A stretch of DNA of 64,000 nucleotides from positions 174,930 to 238,929 of the forward strand of contig NZ_BLAJ01000006.1 in NCBI RefSeq assembly GCF_009176305.1. The letters run 5' to 3'. Made by a program: the position numbers and the translations under genes. The notes under the pieces were generated by a model. That model was not told where the DNA came from and searched no databases. It was given only the letters and a program-made list of their open reading frames with translations. Positions 52,634-61,188 of the stretch are shown one piece after another. Positions within the stretch are counted from its first letter, which is position 1; every line of letters begins with the position of its first letter. Origin of the DNA: Martinezella dioscoreae (GTDB taxonomy: Bacteria > Pseudomonadota > Alphaproteobacteria > Rhizobiales > Rhizobiaceae).

Positions 52634-53179
52634 TCAGAGCGCGAGCTGCTCGGCATCCTGAGATCGAACCAGAGCTTCGAGTTCCTCATAAAGCGATTCC
52701 GCAAAACTGCGCAGCACAGTCAGCTCGAAATCGTTCATGCCGATGCGCGCAAGCTGCACAGAGATATGACCGAAAAGCGTCATGGCACTGCGCCCCTCGG
52801 GGAAGCTCGATGGATGCAGATCGACGGCCGTACCTTTGTTGAGTATCCGGGGCGCGTCCTGGCCCGAAACCAGGATGCGGATACGGCCGTGGCTTTGGTC
52901 GCAGATGAAGGCGCGGCCGGCCAGGACATCGGCGATAGCCTGCCTTTGAGATTGAACGAGCTGCTCGTTACCGGCGATGAACCATTGCCGGTATCCCGCC
53001 GGGCGTACGGAACTCCGCTTGAGGCCGGCCACAGGAAGATGGGCCAAAAGCTCTTCGCTCGTGGTTGCGCCCAGCACATGCAGGAGATGCCCCTCGGGCA
53101 GGGCTTCAAGCCGGATGGTCTCGCTTTGCAGGACGGTCTTTCCGGCAAGGACCGGCTTTGATATCGGCAAATCAGGCAT
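52634..53179 (-). CDS. soxG: Sarcosine oxidase gamma subunit (or MgdD-like)
   Basis: Small subunit of 181 residues of a heterotetrameric sarcosine oxidase-type enzyme. It is a T-protein-like fragment (SSVRPAGYRQWFIAGNE, SHGRIRILVSGQDAPRIL, FGHISVQLARIG) that contacts the alpha subunit and has no cofactor motif. ATG 53179 overlaps the soxA stop by eight bases; an ATG at 53191 is an alternative. It is the last gene of the soxBDAG operon. In N-methylglutamate dehydrogenases the same subunit is called MgdD. Confidence 0.9.
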   Translation of the reverse strand: MPDLPISKPVLAGKTVLQSETIRLEALPEGHLLHVLGATTSEELLAHLPVAGLKRSSVRPAGYRQWFIAGNEQLVQSQRQAIADVLAGRAFICDQSHGRIRILVSGQDAPRILNKGTAVDLHPSSFPEGRSAMTLFGHISVQLARIGMNDFELTVLRSFAESLYEELEALVRSQDAEQLAL

Positions 53180-56105
53180 GGAGTTTCTCATTCTGCGGGT
53201 CGAGGAAGACCGGGCTGCAGATCATTGCATCCGTGTATTCGTTTCTAAGCCCGTTCCAGACGACGACCTTCTCGCCGATGCGCTCCGCTCCATTCTTGAT
53301 GAGAGCGAGCCCGATCGTATGGCCGAGGCTGGGGGAAAAGGCGCTCGATGTCACATAGCCTTGGTCGTTTTCGAGTGTCGCCGCCGCACCGTCCGCAAGG
53401 ATATGGGCGCCGGTACGGAAGCTTGTTGCCGGGTCCACCGGTTTGACACCGACGAGGCGAAGCCGATCGGCGGCCTGGAGACCCTCGCGCGCGAGCATCG
53501 CCTTGCCGATGAAATCAGGCTTCGCCGCCGAAACCATGCGGGCAAAGCCAAGATCGCCTGGCGTTACCGTGCCGTTGATCTCGGCATGGGTGACATGACC
53601 CTTCTCGATACGCATGACGCCAAGCGCCTCGGCGCCATAGGCGCAAATTTCATGTTTTTGACCCGCCTCCATGATGGCGTCGGCGACGAATTCGCCATAG
53701 GCCGCCGGCACGGCGAGCTCGTAGGCGAGCTCCCCGGAAAAAGATATGCGGAAGAGGCGACCCTCAAGCTTGCCGCCGAACAATGAGACCGCGCGCGCGC
53801 TCATGAACGGGAAGGCGGTGTTGGAAATATCCTCGTCGACGATTTCGGAGAGGATCAACCGCGACTTGGGTCCGGCGACCGCCATCTGCGCCCATTGATC
53901 GGTTGACGACGCGAAACAGACCTCCAGCTCGGGCCAGAGCGTCTGGGCACAGAACTCCAGGTGGGTGAGCACGCCGGCGGCAAGCGCTGTCGTTGTGGTC
54001 ATGAAAAAATGGTCTTCGCTCAACCGGCTGGTGGTGCCGTCATCATAGATCATGCCGTCTTCGCGCAGCATGATGCCGTAGCGCGCCTTGCCGACGGAAA
54101 GCTTGGCGAAACCGTTGCAATAGATACGGTCGAGGAAAGTGGCGGCATCCTTGCCGAAGATCTCGATCTTGCCGAGTGTGGAGACATCGCAGATGCCGGC
54201 ATTTTTTCGGATGTTCAGCACTTCGCGATCGACGCTTTCGCGCCAGGTTTTTTCACCCTCGCGCGGAAACCAGGAGGAGCGATACCAAAGGCCAGTCTCC
54301 ACGAAGATCGCGCCATTCTTCTTTGCCCACTGGTGTAAAGGGGATTTGCGCGCGGGCTGGAAGTGCTTGCCGCGCGAGGCGCCCGTCAGCGCCCCGAAAG
54401 TGACCGGCGTATAGAAGGGACGAAACGTCGTGGTGCCGACCGCGGCCGGCGATACACCGCGGGCCTCGGCGAGTATGCCAATGGCGTTGACATTGGAGAG
54501 CTTGCCCTGATCGGTCGCCATGCCGTTGGTCGTATAGCGCTTGGCAAGCTCGACATCGCCATAGCCTTCACGAACGGCAAGGCCGAGATCCTTGAGGTGC
54601 ACGTCGTTTTGATAGTCGACGAAGGCCTTGCCCTTGCCACCTTTGACAAACCAGAGCGGCTTGGCAGCAGGCGGTACTTCCTCCATTGACGCAAAGGCCG
54701 GGACGATCTTGCCAAGGCCGATTGCTTCCAGCGCCTCGGCGGCTTTCATTGCCCCGTCGCCAAGGCAGCTATCGGTGGAGGCAAGGCCGGCTGCGGAGCC
54801 GGCAATCAGCAAGCCATCCTGTCTTTCAGGGGCCAGGAAGGCTGCACACTTTTCCGACCAGGTCGGCTTTGCACCGCGATGGCAGGCGAGGTGAATGATC
54901 GGGCTCCAGCCGCCGGACATGGCAAGCGCGTCGGCTTCGATTTCCCGGCTACCGGAGGAGCTCGCCACGGTCACACGGCGCAGCTGCTTGCCGCCATGCG
55001 CGTCAATGACGCGAGCGCCGGTCAAGACTTGTGCCTTGCCGTTCCAGAGATCGTTGCCATCGGCGCGACTATCGACGATGGCGGCAACCTCGACGCCCGC
55101 TGCCTCGAGCTCGGCGGCGGTGCGGTAGCCGGAACTGTTGGTCGTGAAGACTATCGTGCGCTTGCCAGGCGCAACCGCCTGCCGATTCAGATAGCTGCGC
55201 ATTGCGCCTGATATCATCACGCCCGGAATGTCGTTGCCGCCGAAGACGATTGGGCGCTCTTCCGCTCCGGTCGCGAGGATCGCCTGCTTGGCGATGATGC
55301 GCCACAGGCGCTCGACCGGCCGTCGCGGATCAGACGTCGCCACATGCTTCTGAACGCGTTCGACCGCCCCGAAGACATTGTCGTCGTACCAGCCGATAAC
55401 TGTCGTTCGCGGCAGGCACTGCACGTTCGACAGGCTTTCGAGCTCATTGATCATGCTTTCGAACGTCGGATTCTTCTCTGCGAGCAAACCGCCGCCGAGG
55501 GCGAAGCCTTCGTCTGCAAGAACCACCCGCGCTCCGGCGCGTCCCGCCGTCAGCGCCGCGGCAAGACCTGTGGGTCCGGCGCCGATCACGAGCAGATCGC
55601 AATGCGCCCAGCATTTTTCATAGGAATCGGGATCCAGCTCATAGGATGCCTTGCCGAGACCGGCGGCCTTGCGGATCAGCGGTTCGTAGACCTTCTCCCA
55701 GAAGGCGGCGGGCCACATGAAGGTCTTGTAGTAGAAGCCGGCGCTGAGGAAAGGCGACAACAAGCCGTTGACGGCGCCGATATCGAAGCCGAGCGACGGC
55801 CAGCGATTCTGACTGCGCGCCGTGAGCCCATCGTAAAGCTCGATCATCGTGGCACGGGTATTGGCTTCAGTTCGTCCGCCCGTGCCGGTCGTGACAAGGG
55901 CATTGGGTTCGGCGGCACCCGCCGTCAAGATGCCGCGCGGGCGATGATATTTGAAGCTGCGGCCGACAAGCTGGATACCATTGGCGAGCAGGGCGGAGGC
56001 AAGCGTGTCGCCGGGATGGCCCGTCAGATCCCGGCCGTCGAAGCTGAAGGCGAGGGTCTTCGAACGATCGATCAGGCCGCCGGAGGAAAGACGATAGCTG
56101 CTCAT
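53172..56105 (-). CDS. soxA: Sarcosine oxidase alpha subunit (or MgdC-like)
   Basis: Subunit of 977 residues. An N-terminal ferredoxin-like domain (AFSFDGRDLTGHPGDTLASA) is followed by an FAD/NAD domain with VIGAGPTGLAAALTAGRAG and a second GxG region (ILATGAEERPIVFGG). The C-terminal half is an aminomethyltransferase (T-protein) module (from about residue 600) that transfers the released C1 unit to tetrahydrofolate. ATG 56105 overlaps the soxD stop as ATGA; the frame to 56216 is shadow. Length matches the family. Confidence 0.95.
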   Translation of the reverse strand: MSSYRLSSGGLIDRSKTLAFSFDGRDLTGHPGDTLASALLANGIQLVGRSFKYHRPRGILTAGAAEPNALVTTGTGGRTEANTRATMIELYDGLTARSQNRWPSLGFDIGAVNGLLSPFLSAGFYYKTFMWPAAFWEKVYEPLIRKAAGLGKASYELDPDSYEKCWAHCDLLVIGAGPTGLAAALTAGRAGARVVLADEGFALGGGLLAEKNPTFESMINELESLSNVQCLPRTTVIGWYDDNVFGAVERVQKHVATSDPRRPVERLWRIIAKQAILATGAEERPIVFGGNDIPGVMISGAMRSYLNRQAVAPGKRTIVFTTNSSGYRTAAELEAAGVEVAAIVDSRADGNDLWNGKAQVLTGARVIDAHGGKQLRRVTVASSSGSREIEADALAMSGGWSPIIHLACHRGAKPTWSEKCAAFLAPERQDGLLIAGSAAGLASTDSCLGDGAMKAAEALEAIGLGKIVPAFASMEEVPPAAKPLWFVKGGKGKAFVDYQNDVHLKDLGLAVREGYGDVELAKRYTTNGMATDQGKLSNVNAIGILAEARGVSPAAVGTTTFRPFYTPVTFGALTGASRGKHFQPARKSPLHQWAKKNGAIFVETGLWYRSSWFPREGEKTWRESVDREVLNIRKNAGICDVSTLGKIEIFGKDAATFLDRIYCNGFAKLSVGKARYGIMLREDGMIYDDGTTSRLSEDHFFMTTTTALAAGVLTHLEFCAQTLWPELEVCFASSTDQWAQMAVAGPKSRLILSEIVDEDISNTAFPFMSARAVSLFGGKLEGRLFRISFSGELAYELAVPAAYGEFVADAIMEAGQKHEICAYGAEALGVMRIEKGHVTHAEINGTVTPGDLGFARMVSAAKPDFIGKAMLAREGLQAADRLRLVGVKPVDPATSFRTGAHILADGAAATLENDQGYVTSSAFSPSLGHTIGLALIKNGAERIGEKVVVWNGLRNEYTDAMICSPVFLDPQNEKLHA

Positions 56106-56380
56106 GCGCCGCCCCCAAGCTTGGCAAGTGCCGCGTCGCTGACGCCATGGACCTTGTGGGTAACAGTGTCGCGCTCGACGATCAGCCAGCGGCGGCAACC
56201 GGATGAGTGATGCCAATACTCCTTGTGAAGCCCCTTCGGATTGTCGCGCAGATAGACGTAATCGTACCAGTCTTCCGCGCCGGCGTCGGCTTTCGGGCGG
56301 CTGAGGTTCGCATCGCCCTTGATGGTGAACTCTTCCTTGGGCCGGGCGCCGCAGTGAGGGCAGGAAATCAGGCTTGCCAT
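56102..56380 (-). CDS. soxD: Sarcosine oxidase delta subunit (or MgdB-like)
   Basis: Zinc-binding subunit of 92 residues. The N-terminal CPHCG pair and a later HHSSGCRRW supply the Cys3-His set that binds zinc in the tetrameric enzyme. The conserved DWYDYVYLRDNPKG core is present. The start lies 12 bases after the soxB stop, and the stop overlaps soxA as ATGA. Confidence 0.95.
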   Translation of the reverse strand: MASLISCPHCGARPKEEFTIKGDANLSRPKADAGAEDWYDYVYLRDNPKGLHKEYWHHSSGCRRWLIVERDTVTHKVHGVSDAALAKLGGGA

Positions 56381-56392
56381 GTCGTCATGTCC

Positions 56393-57643
56393 TCAATGCA
56401 GGTTCGGCTGGGCGCCGACGCCTTTTTCATCGATCTGATAGCCGCGCCGAAAGCGATCGAGGCGCAACTGCATTGCTGTCTCATGCGGCTCGTTGCGGGC
56501 GATCAGATGCGCGTAGCAATAGCCCGACGCCGGCGTGGCCTTGAAACCACCGTAGCACCAGCCGGCGTTCAGATAGAGGTTGTCGATATGCGTCCGGTCG
56601 ATGATTGGAGAGCCATCCATGCTCATGTCCATGACGCCACCCCATGTGCGCAGGTAGCGCACGCGCGTCAGCGCCGGGATCATCGCCACACCGGCTTCGG
56701 CGACATGTTCGACGGTCGCGAGATTGCCGCGCTGGGCGTAGGAATTGTATCCGTCGATATCGCCGCCGAAGACGAGACCGCCCTTGTCGGACTGCGAGAC
56801 ATAGAAATGGCCGGCGCCGAAGGTGACGACGCAATCGATGAACGGCTTCAGGCCTTCCGAGACGAAGGCCTGCAGCACATGGCTCTCGATCGGCAAGCGC
56901 AAACCCGCCATGTCGGCGACCACCGTGGAATTGCCCGCGGCCGCGAGCGCCAGCTTGCCGCAACCGATGTAGCCCTTCGTGGTCTCGACGCCAAGGACCC
57001 GGCCATTGTCGGAACGAATACCAGTCACTTCGCAGCCGGTGATGATGTCGACGCCACGGCTGTCGGCGCCGCGGGCATAGCCCCAGGCGACTGCGTCATG
57101 GCGCACCGTGCCGCCGCGCGCCTGCAACAGGCCACCCATGATCGGGAAGCGGGCGTTTTCGAAATCCAGGAAGGGCAGCTTTTTGCGAACAGCTTCGCGA
57201 TCGAGCAATTCCGCGTCGACGCCGTGCAGGCGCATGGCGTTGCCGCGACGGGTATAGGCGTCGCGTTGAGCATCCGAATGAAATAGATTGAGAACGCCGC
57301 GCTGCGAGACCATGGCGTTGAAATTGAAATCCTGCTCCAGCCCTTCCCAGAGCTTCATCGAGAGCTCGTAGAACGGATTGTTGCCGGGCAGCAGGTAGTT
57401 CGAGCGGATGATCGTCGTATTGCGGCCGATATTACCCGAGCCGAGATAGCCCTTTTCCAGAACGGCGACGTTGGTGATGCCGAAGGTCTTGGCCAGATAA
57501 TAGGCGGTTGCCAGCCCATGACCGCCGCCACCGACGATGATGACGTCATAATGCGGTTTCGGTTGTGGCTGGCGCCAGGCGGGCGCCCAGCCGGTGTTGC
57601 CGCGAAGACCGTTGAGGAAAACAGAGAAAGCCGAATAGCGCAT
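56393..57643 (-). CDS. soxB: Sarcosine oxidase beta subunit (or MgdA-like)
   Basis: Catalytic FAD subunit of 416 residues. The nucleotide motif VIIVGGGGHGLATAYYLAKT is at about 34-53, the flavin-contact region GRNTTIIRSNYL at about 73-84, and GWCYGGFKATPASGY near the C-terminus. It would oxidise the N-methyl group of sarcosine or N-methylglutamate. ATG 57643 gives the usual MRYS start; an ATG at 57670 is in frame. It is the first gene of the leftward sox operon and divergent from the GlxA-type regulator 87 bases away. Confidence 0.95.
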   Translation of the reverse strand: MRYSAFSVFLNGLRGNTGWAPAWRQPQPKPHYDVIIVGGGGHGLATAYYLAKTFGITNVAVLEKGYLGSGNIGRNTTIIRSNYLLPGNNPFYELSMKLWEGLEQDFNFNAMVSQRGVLNLFHSDAQRDAYTRRGNAMRLHGVDAELLDREAVRKKLPFLDFENARFPIMGGLLQARGGTVRHDAVAWGYARGADSRGVDIITGCEVTGIRSDNGRVLGVETTKGYIGCGKLALAAAGNSTVVADMAGLRLPIESHVLQAFVSEGLKPFIDCVVTFGAGHFYVSQSDKGGLVFGGDIDGYNSYAQRGNLATVEHVAEAGVAMIPALTRVRYLRTWGGVMDMSMDGSPIIDRTHIDNLYLNAGWCYGGFKATPASGYCYAHLIARNEPHETAMQLRLDRFRRGYQIDEKGVGAQPNLH

Positions 57644-57730
57644 GGTTCGATCCGCTGTGAATGCGCTCATGATGACAGAGTGGCAAATGCCGACTTGCCC
57701 AATTAGGACCTCTTTCGATAGAAAAGGGAC

Positions 57731-58690
57731 ATGGCGCCAATCGATGCAAGAAATAGTCAGTCCATCGGCTTCGTCCTGATCCCGGGATTCGCGCTGATGT
57801 CCTATGCTTCCGCGAGCGAGCCGTTGCGCGCCGCGAATCTTTTGGCCGGACGTGAAATCTATCGATTGTCGATTTTTTCGCCGGATGGCATCCCGGCGGT
57901 ATCCTCTGGTGGTGTACCGGTGCCGGCCGACCCTCTCCCGGGTCGCGGATCCGAGCTCGGCACGGTCTTCGTCTGCGCCGGCGGCTCGCCGCGCGATTGG
58001 CACTACCCTTCGGTTCTCGCCTGCCTCCGCCAGCTCGCACGCGAGGGCGTGCGCATCGGTGGCATCTCCGGTGGCCCCTATCTGCTTGCCGCCGCCGGGC
58101 TTTTGGCCGAGCGCGATTTCACCATTCATTGGGAGCATGCGCCGGCCCTGCTCGAAGCCTTTCCAGCACTTGCGCCGCGCCAGGCACGCTTCGTCATCGA
58201 TGGCAATCGCATCACCTGCGGCGGTGGCATCGCGCCGCTAGACATGATGCATGTGCTAATATCTGAGCACATGGGCGCCGATTTCGCCCGGCGCGTCAGC
58301 GACTGGTATCTGCACACCGAAGTCGGCGAGCCAGCGGCGCCGCAACGTGGTTCGCTCGCAGAACGCTACGGCGTTCACCATCCGGGCCTGCTCAGCGTTC
58401 TTGCAAAAATGGAGGAAACGATCGAGATGCCGCTCGACCGTACGGCCATGGCGCGCATTGCAGGTGTCACGCAGCGTCATCTTGACCGGCTGTTTGCTAG
58501 TCATCTCGGCTCGACATTCCTAGATCAATATCGGCTGATACGCCTGCGGCATGCCCGGCGGCTTCTGGAGCAAAGTCCGCTTTCGATTTCCGAAATCGCC
58601 ATCGCCACCGGCTTTTCCAGCGGCGCGCATTTCTCCAGAGCCTATCGCTCGCTTTATGGCATGGCACCCAGCGAAACCCGCCGCGTTTGA
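57731..58690 (+). CDS. glxA: GlxA-family AraC regulator of the sox/glx cluster
   Basis: Regulator of 319 residues. The N-terminal DJ-1/PfpI-like domain (about 10-190) has SIGFVLIPGFALMSYASASE and ISGGPYLLAAAGLL, where the amidotransferase Cys is replaced, so it is a sensor. The C-terminal AraC helix-turn-helix (about 215-319) has MARIAGVTQRHLDRLFASHL and IAIATGFSSGAHFSRAYRSL. Relatives such as SouR and GbdR sense sarcosine or glycine betaine. It sits between the divergent sox operon and the glx genes and probably activates one or both. Confidence 0.9.
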   Translation: MAPIDARNSQSIGFVLIPGFALMSYASASEPLRAANLLAGREIYRLSIFSPDGIPAVSSGGVPVPADPLPGRGSELGTVFVCAGGSPRDWHYPSVLACLRQLAREGVRIGGISGGPYLLAAAGLLAERDFTIHWEHAPALLEAFPALAPRQARFVIDGNRITCGGGIAPLDMMHVLISEHMGADFARRVSDWYLHTEVGEPAAPQRGSLAERYGVHHPGLLSVLAKMEETIEMPLDRTAMARIAGVTQRHLDRLFASHLGSTFLDQYRLIRLRHARRLLEQSPLSISEIAIATGFSSGAHFSRAYRSLYGMAPSETRRV

Positions 58691-58716
58691 TTTTCGTCGC
58701 AGTTGAGAAAATTTCA

Positions 58717-58740
58717 CTGGGAAGATAGAGTTCTTCCCAG
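58717..58740. promoter_or_regulatory. CTGGGAAGA/TCTTCCCAG inverted repeat before the XRE-cupin gene
   Basis: Perfect 9-bp arms with a 6-bp spacer lie 27 bases past the glxA stop and 30 bases before the XRE-cupin start. With no T-tract it could be an operator as well as a weak terminator. Confidence 0.55.
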
Positions 58741-58769
58741 CAGGCCCTGCCGACAAAAAAGGATACAGA

Positions 58770-59453
58770 ATGAAAACCAAGGCAGACACGATATCGGCCG
58801 ACGACCAATCCCATGCTGGACGCTCGGCCTTCTCCCAAAACCCGCATGCGGTTCGCGAGCCGAAGGAAAACAATCTCGAAATGGCGATCGGCCACGAAGT
58901 TCGCGCCTATCGCAAGAAGCTCGGCATCACCGTGACGGATCTCGCCGCCGCGACGGGGATCTCGCTCGGCATGCTGTCGAAGATCGAGAACGGCAATATC
59001 TCGCCGTCGTTGACGACGCTGCAATCGCTGTCGCGTGCGCTCGGCGTGCCCTTGACCGCCTTCTTCCGTCGCTATGAGGAGCCGCGCAACGCCGTCTTCG
59101 TCAAGGCGGGCCAGGGTGTCGAGCTGGAACGCCGTGGCACGCGCGCGGGCCATCAATATAATCTCCTTGGCCATATCGACAACAATTCCAGCGGCGTCAT
59201 CGTCGAGCCCTATCTCATCACGCTGACGGCGGATTCCGACGTCTTCCCGACGTTCCAGCATGAGGGAATGGAGTTCCTCTATATGCTCGAGGGCGAGGTC
59301 ATGTACCGCCATGGGGACCAGCTTTACCCCATGCAGCCCGGCGATAGCCTCTTCTTCGATGCGGATGCTCCGCATGGCCCGGAGGTGCTGGTGAAACTGC
59401 CGGCAAAATACCTTTCGATCATTAGTTACCCACAGCGAGGCAAGACCGACTGA
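58770..59453 (+). CDS. XRE-family regulator with cupin domain
   Basis: Regulator of 227 residues. The helix-turn-helix (about 44-100) contains VTDLAAATGISLGMLSKIE and SPSLTTLQSLSRALGVPLTA. The C-terminal cupin-2 domain (about 140-225) has GMEFLYMLEGEVMYRHGDQL and GDSLFFDADAPHGPE, with a potential metal or ligand pocket. It stands just upstream of glxB in the same direction, and an AT-rich dyad lies in between. Proteins of this build often control amino-acid or polyamine catabolism; here glxBCD-glnT is the natural target. Confidence 0.92.
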   Translation: MKTKADTISADDQSHAGRSAFSQNPHAVREPKENNLEMAIGHEVRAYRKKLGITVTDLAAATGISLGMLSKIENGNISPSLTTLQSLSRALGVPLTAFFRRYEEPRNAVFVKAGQGVELERRGTRAGHQYNLLGHIDNNSSGVIVEPYLITLTADSDVFPTFQHEGMEFLYMLEGEVMYRHGDQLYPMQPGDSLFFDADAPHGPEVLVKLPAKYLSIISYPQRGKTD

Positions 59454-59461
59454 CTTGCCTT

Positions 59462-59482
59462 AAAAGAAAAAATTATTCTTTT
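59462..59482 (+). promoter_or_regulatory. AT-rich dyad AAAAGAA-N7-TTCTTTT before glxB
   Basis: Perfect 7-bp arms around AAAATTA lie 64 bases upstream of the glxB ATG and are the only AT-rich stretch in the area. It is a likely site for the XRE-cupin regulator, or a short U-tailed terminator of the regulator gene. Confidence 0.5.
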
Positions 59483-59546
59483 GAGTTGAAAAATCGCAAC
59501 GGACCTGATAGCCATTTTTGCAGATGCGAAAACGGAGGCTTTGGGC

Positions 59547-60455
59547 ATGTGCGGAATTGTCGGTCTTTTCTTGAAGGATAAGGCGCTGGAGCCGAAACTC
59601 GGCGCGCTTCTGTCTTCCATGTTGATCACGATGACCGATCGCGGACCTGACAGTGCGGGTATCGCGATCTACGGCAACGATAATGGCAGCTCGGCCAAGA
59701 TTACCGTTCAGTCACCTGATCCGGTCAAGGATTTCGACGGATTGGAATATGAGCTGAGGCGGGCGCTCGACATTCCCGTGGCCGTGGCGGTCAAGAGCAC
59801 GCATGCCGTCATCACCCTTGCCAAGGACAAGCTTGAAGAGGGCAGGGTGGCTCTGGCGGGTCTGCGCCCGAATATCCGGGTCATGAGCAGCGGCGATACC
59901 GTCGAGATCTACAAGGAGGTCGGCCTGCCGAAGGATGTGGTCTCGCGCTTCGGCGTCACCGCCATGTCAGGCACGCACGGCATCGGCCATACGCGCATGG
60001 CGACGGAATCGGCCGTCACGACGCTCGGCGCTCATCCCTTCTCCACTGGCTCGGACCAGTGCCTGGTTCACAACGGTTCGCTATCGAACCACAACAACCT
60101 GCGGCGCGAGCTGAAGCGCGAGGGCATGACCTTCGAGACGGAAAACGATACCGAGGTCGCGGCCGCCTATCTGACGGCCGAGATGGCCAAGGGCAAGGAT
60201 CTCGGGGCGGCGCTCGAAAGCGCGGTCGACGATCTCGACGGCTTCTTCACCTTCGTCGTCGGCACCAAGTCCGGCTTCGGCGTCGTTCGCGACCCCATCG
60301 CCTGCAAGCCGGCAGTTATGGCCGAGACGGACCAGTATGTCGCCTTCGGCTCCGAATATCGCGCGCTCGTCAGTCTTCCGGGCATCGAGGATGCCCGCAT
60401 TTGGGAGCCGGAGCCGGCGACCGTCTATTTCTGGGATCACGAAAAGGCTGCCTGA
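59547..60455 (+). CDS. glxB: Class II glutamine amidotransferase (GlxB; MgsA-like)
   Basis: N-terminal-nucleophile amidotransferase of 302 residues. The start is fixed at ATG 59547 because Cys2 (MCGIVGLF) must become the N-terminal nucleophile; the TTG at 59541 would bury it. GGAGG lies upstream. Conserved Ntn segments follow: THGIGHTRMATES and HNGSLSNHNNLRREL with ENDTEVAAAYL. It corresponds to the glutaminase domain of glutamate synthase and to subunit A of N-methylglutamate synthase. First gene of glxBCD-glnT. Confidence 0.95.
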   Translation: MCGIVGLFLKDKALEPKLGALLSSMLITMTDRGPDSAGIAIYGNDNGSSAKITVQSPDPVKDFDGLEYELRRALDIPVAVAVKSTHAVITLAKDKLEEGRVALAGLRPNIRVMSSGDTVEIYKEVGLPKDVVSRFGVTAMSGTHGIGHTRMATESAVTTLGAHPFSTGSDQCLVHNGSLSNHNNLRRELKREGMTFETENDTEVAAAYLTAEMAKGKDLGAALESAVDDLDGFFTFVVGTKSGFGVVRDPIACKPAVMAETDQYVAFGSEYRALVSLPGIEDARIWEPEPATVYFWDHEKAA

Positions 60456-60486
60456 TCAGAAGCGCCGCAATCGAGAGAGATCTTAC

Positions 60487-61173
60487 ATGCCAGTTTTCGA
60501 CCTATCCGTCACGCCGCTGCGCGAACTCAATAGCGCCCTTCATGGCCTCGCAGCCGGCACCAACGATACAGCTTTCGAAGTCGTCAATCCGCGCGGCCAT
60601 CATGCTGTTGCCGCAGGTATCGACGCGCCCGTTACTGTCGATATCAAGGGCTCCGTCGGCTATTACTGCGCCGGCATGAATGATGGCGGCAACGTCACCA
60701 TCCACGGTTCGGCCGGCCCAGGCGTTGCGGAAAACATGATGTCCGGCACCGTCGTCATCGAAGGCGATGCCAGCCAGTATGCCGGGGCGACCGGGCAGGG
60801 TGGCCTGCTTGTCATCAAGGGCAATGCCGCCTCGCGCTGCGGCATCTCGATGAAGGGCATTGATATCGTCGTCTACGGCAATATCGGCCATATGTCGGCC
60901 TTCATGGGACAGTCAGGCCATCTGGTCGTGCTCGGTGACGCCGGCGATGCGCTGGGGGACAGCCTCTACGAGGCCAAGCTCTTCGTCCGCGGTTCGGTGA
61001 AAAGCCTCGGCTCCGATTGCATCGAAAAGGAGATGCGCCCGGAACACCTGCAGAAGCTCTCCGAGCTTCTGGAAAAGGCCGGCGTGCGCGGCGTCAGGCC
61101 GGAGGAATTCAAGCGCTATGGATCGGCGCGCAAGCTCTATAATTTCAATATCGACAATGCCGACGCGTACTAA
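60487..61173 (+). CDS. glxC: GXGXG-domain protein of glutamate synthase type (GlxC; MgsB-like)
   Basis: Protein of 228 residues formed by a right-handed beta-helix of GXGXG repeats, for instance VEGDA-type and VIKGNAASRCGISMKGIDIV segments, as in the C-terminal domain of GltB. It is a structural or channel subunit between GlxB and GlxD. It starts at ATG 60487, 31 bases after glxB. Counterpart of MgsB. Confidence 0.93.
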   Translation: MPVFDLSVTPLRELNSALHGLAAGTNDTAFEVVNPRGHHAVAAGIDAPVTVDIKGSVGYYCAGMNDGGNVTIHGSAGPGVAENMMSGTVVIEGDASQYAGATGQGGLLVIKGNAASRCGISMKGIDIVVYGNIGHMSAFMGQSGHLVVLGDAGDALGDSLYEAKLFVRGSVKSLGSDCIEKEMRPEHLQKLSELLEKAGVRGVRPEEFKRYGSARKLYNFNIDNADAY

Positions 61174-61188
61174 GGCGAAGGGGACCTC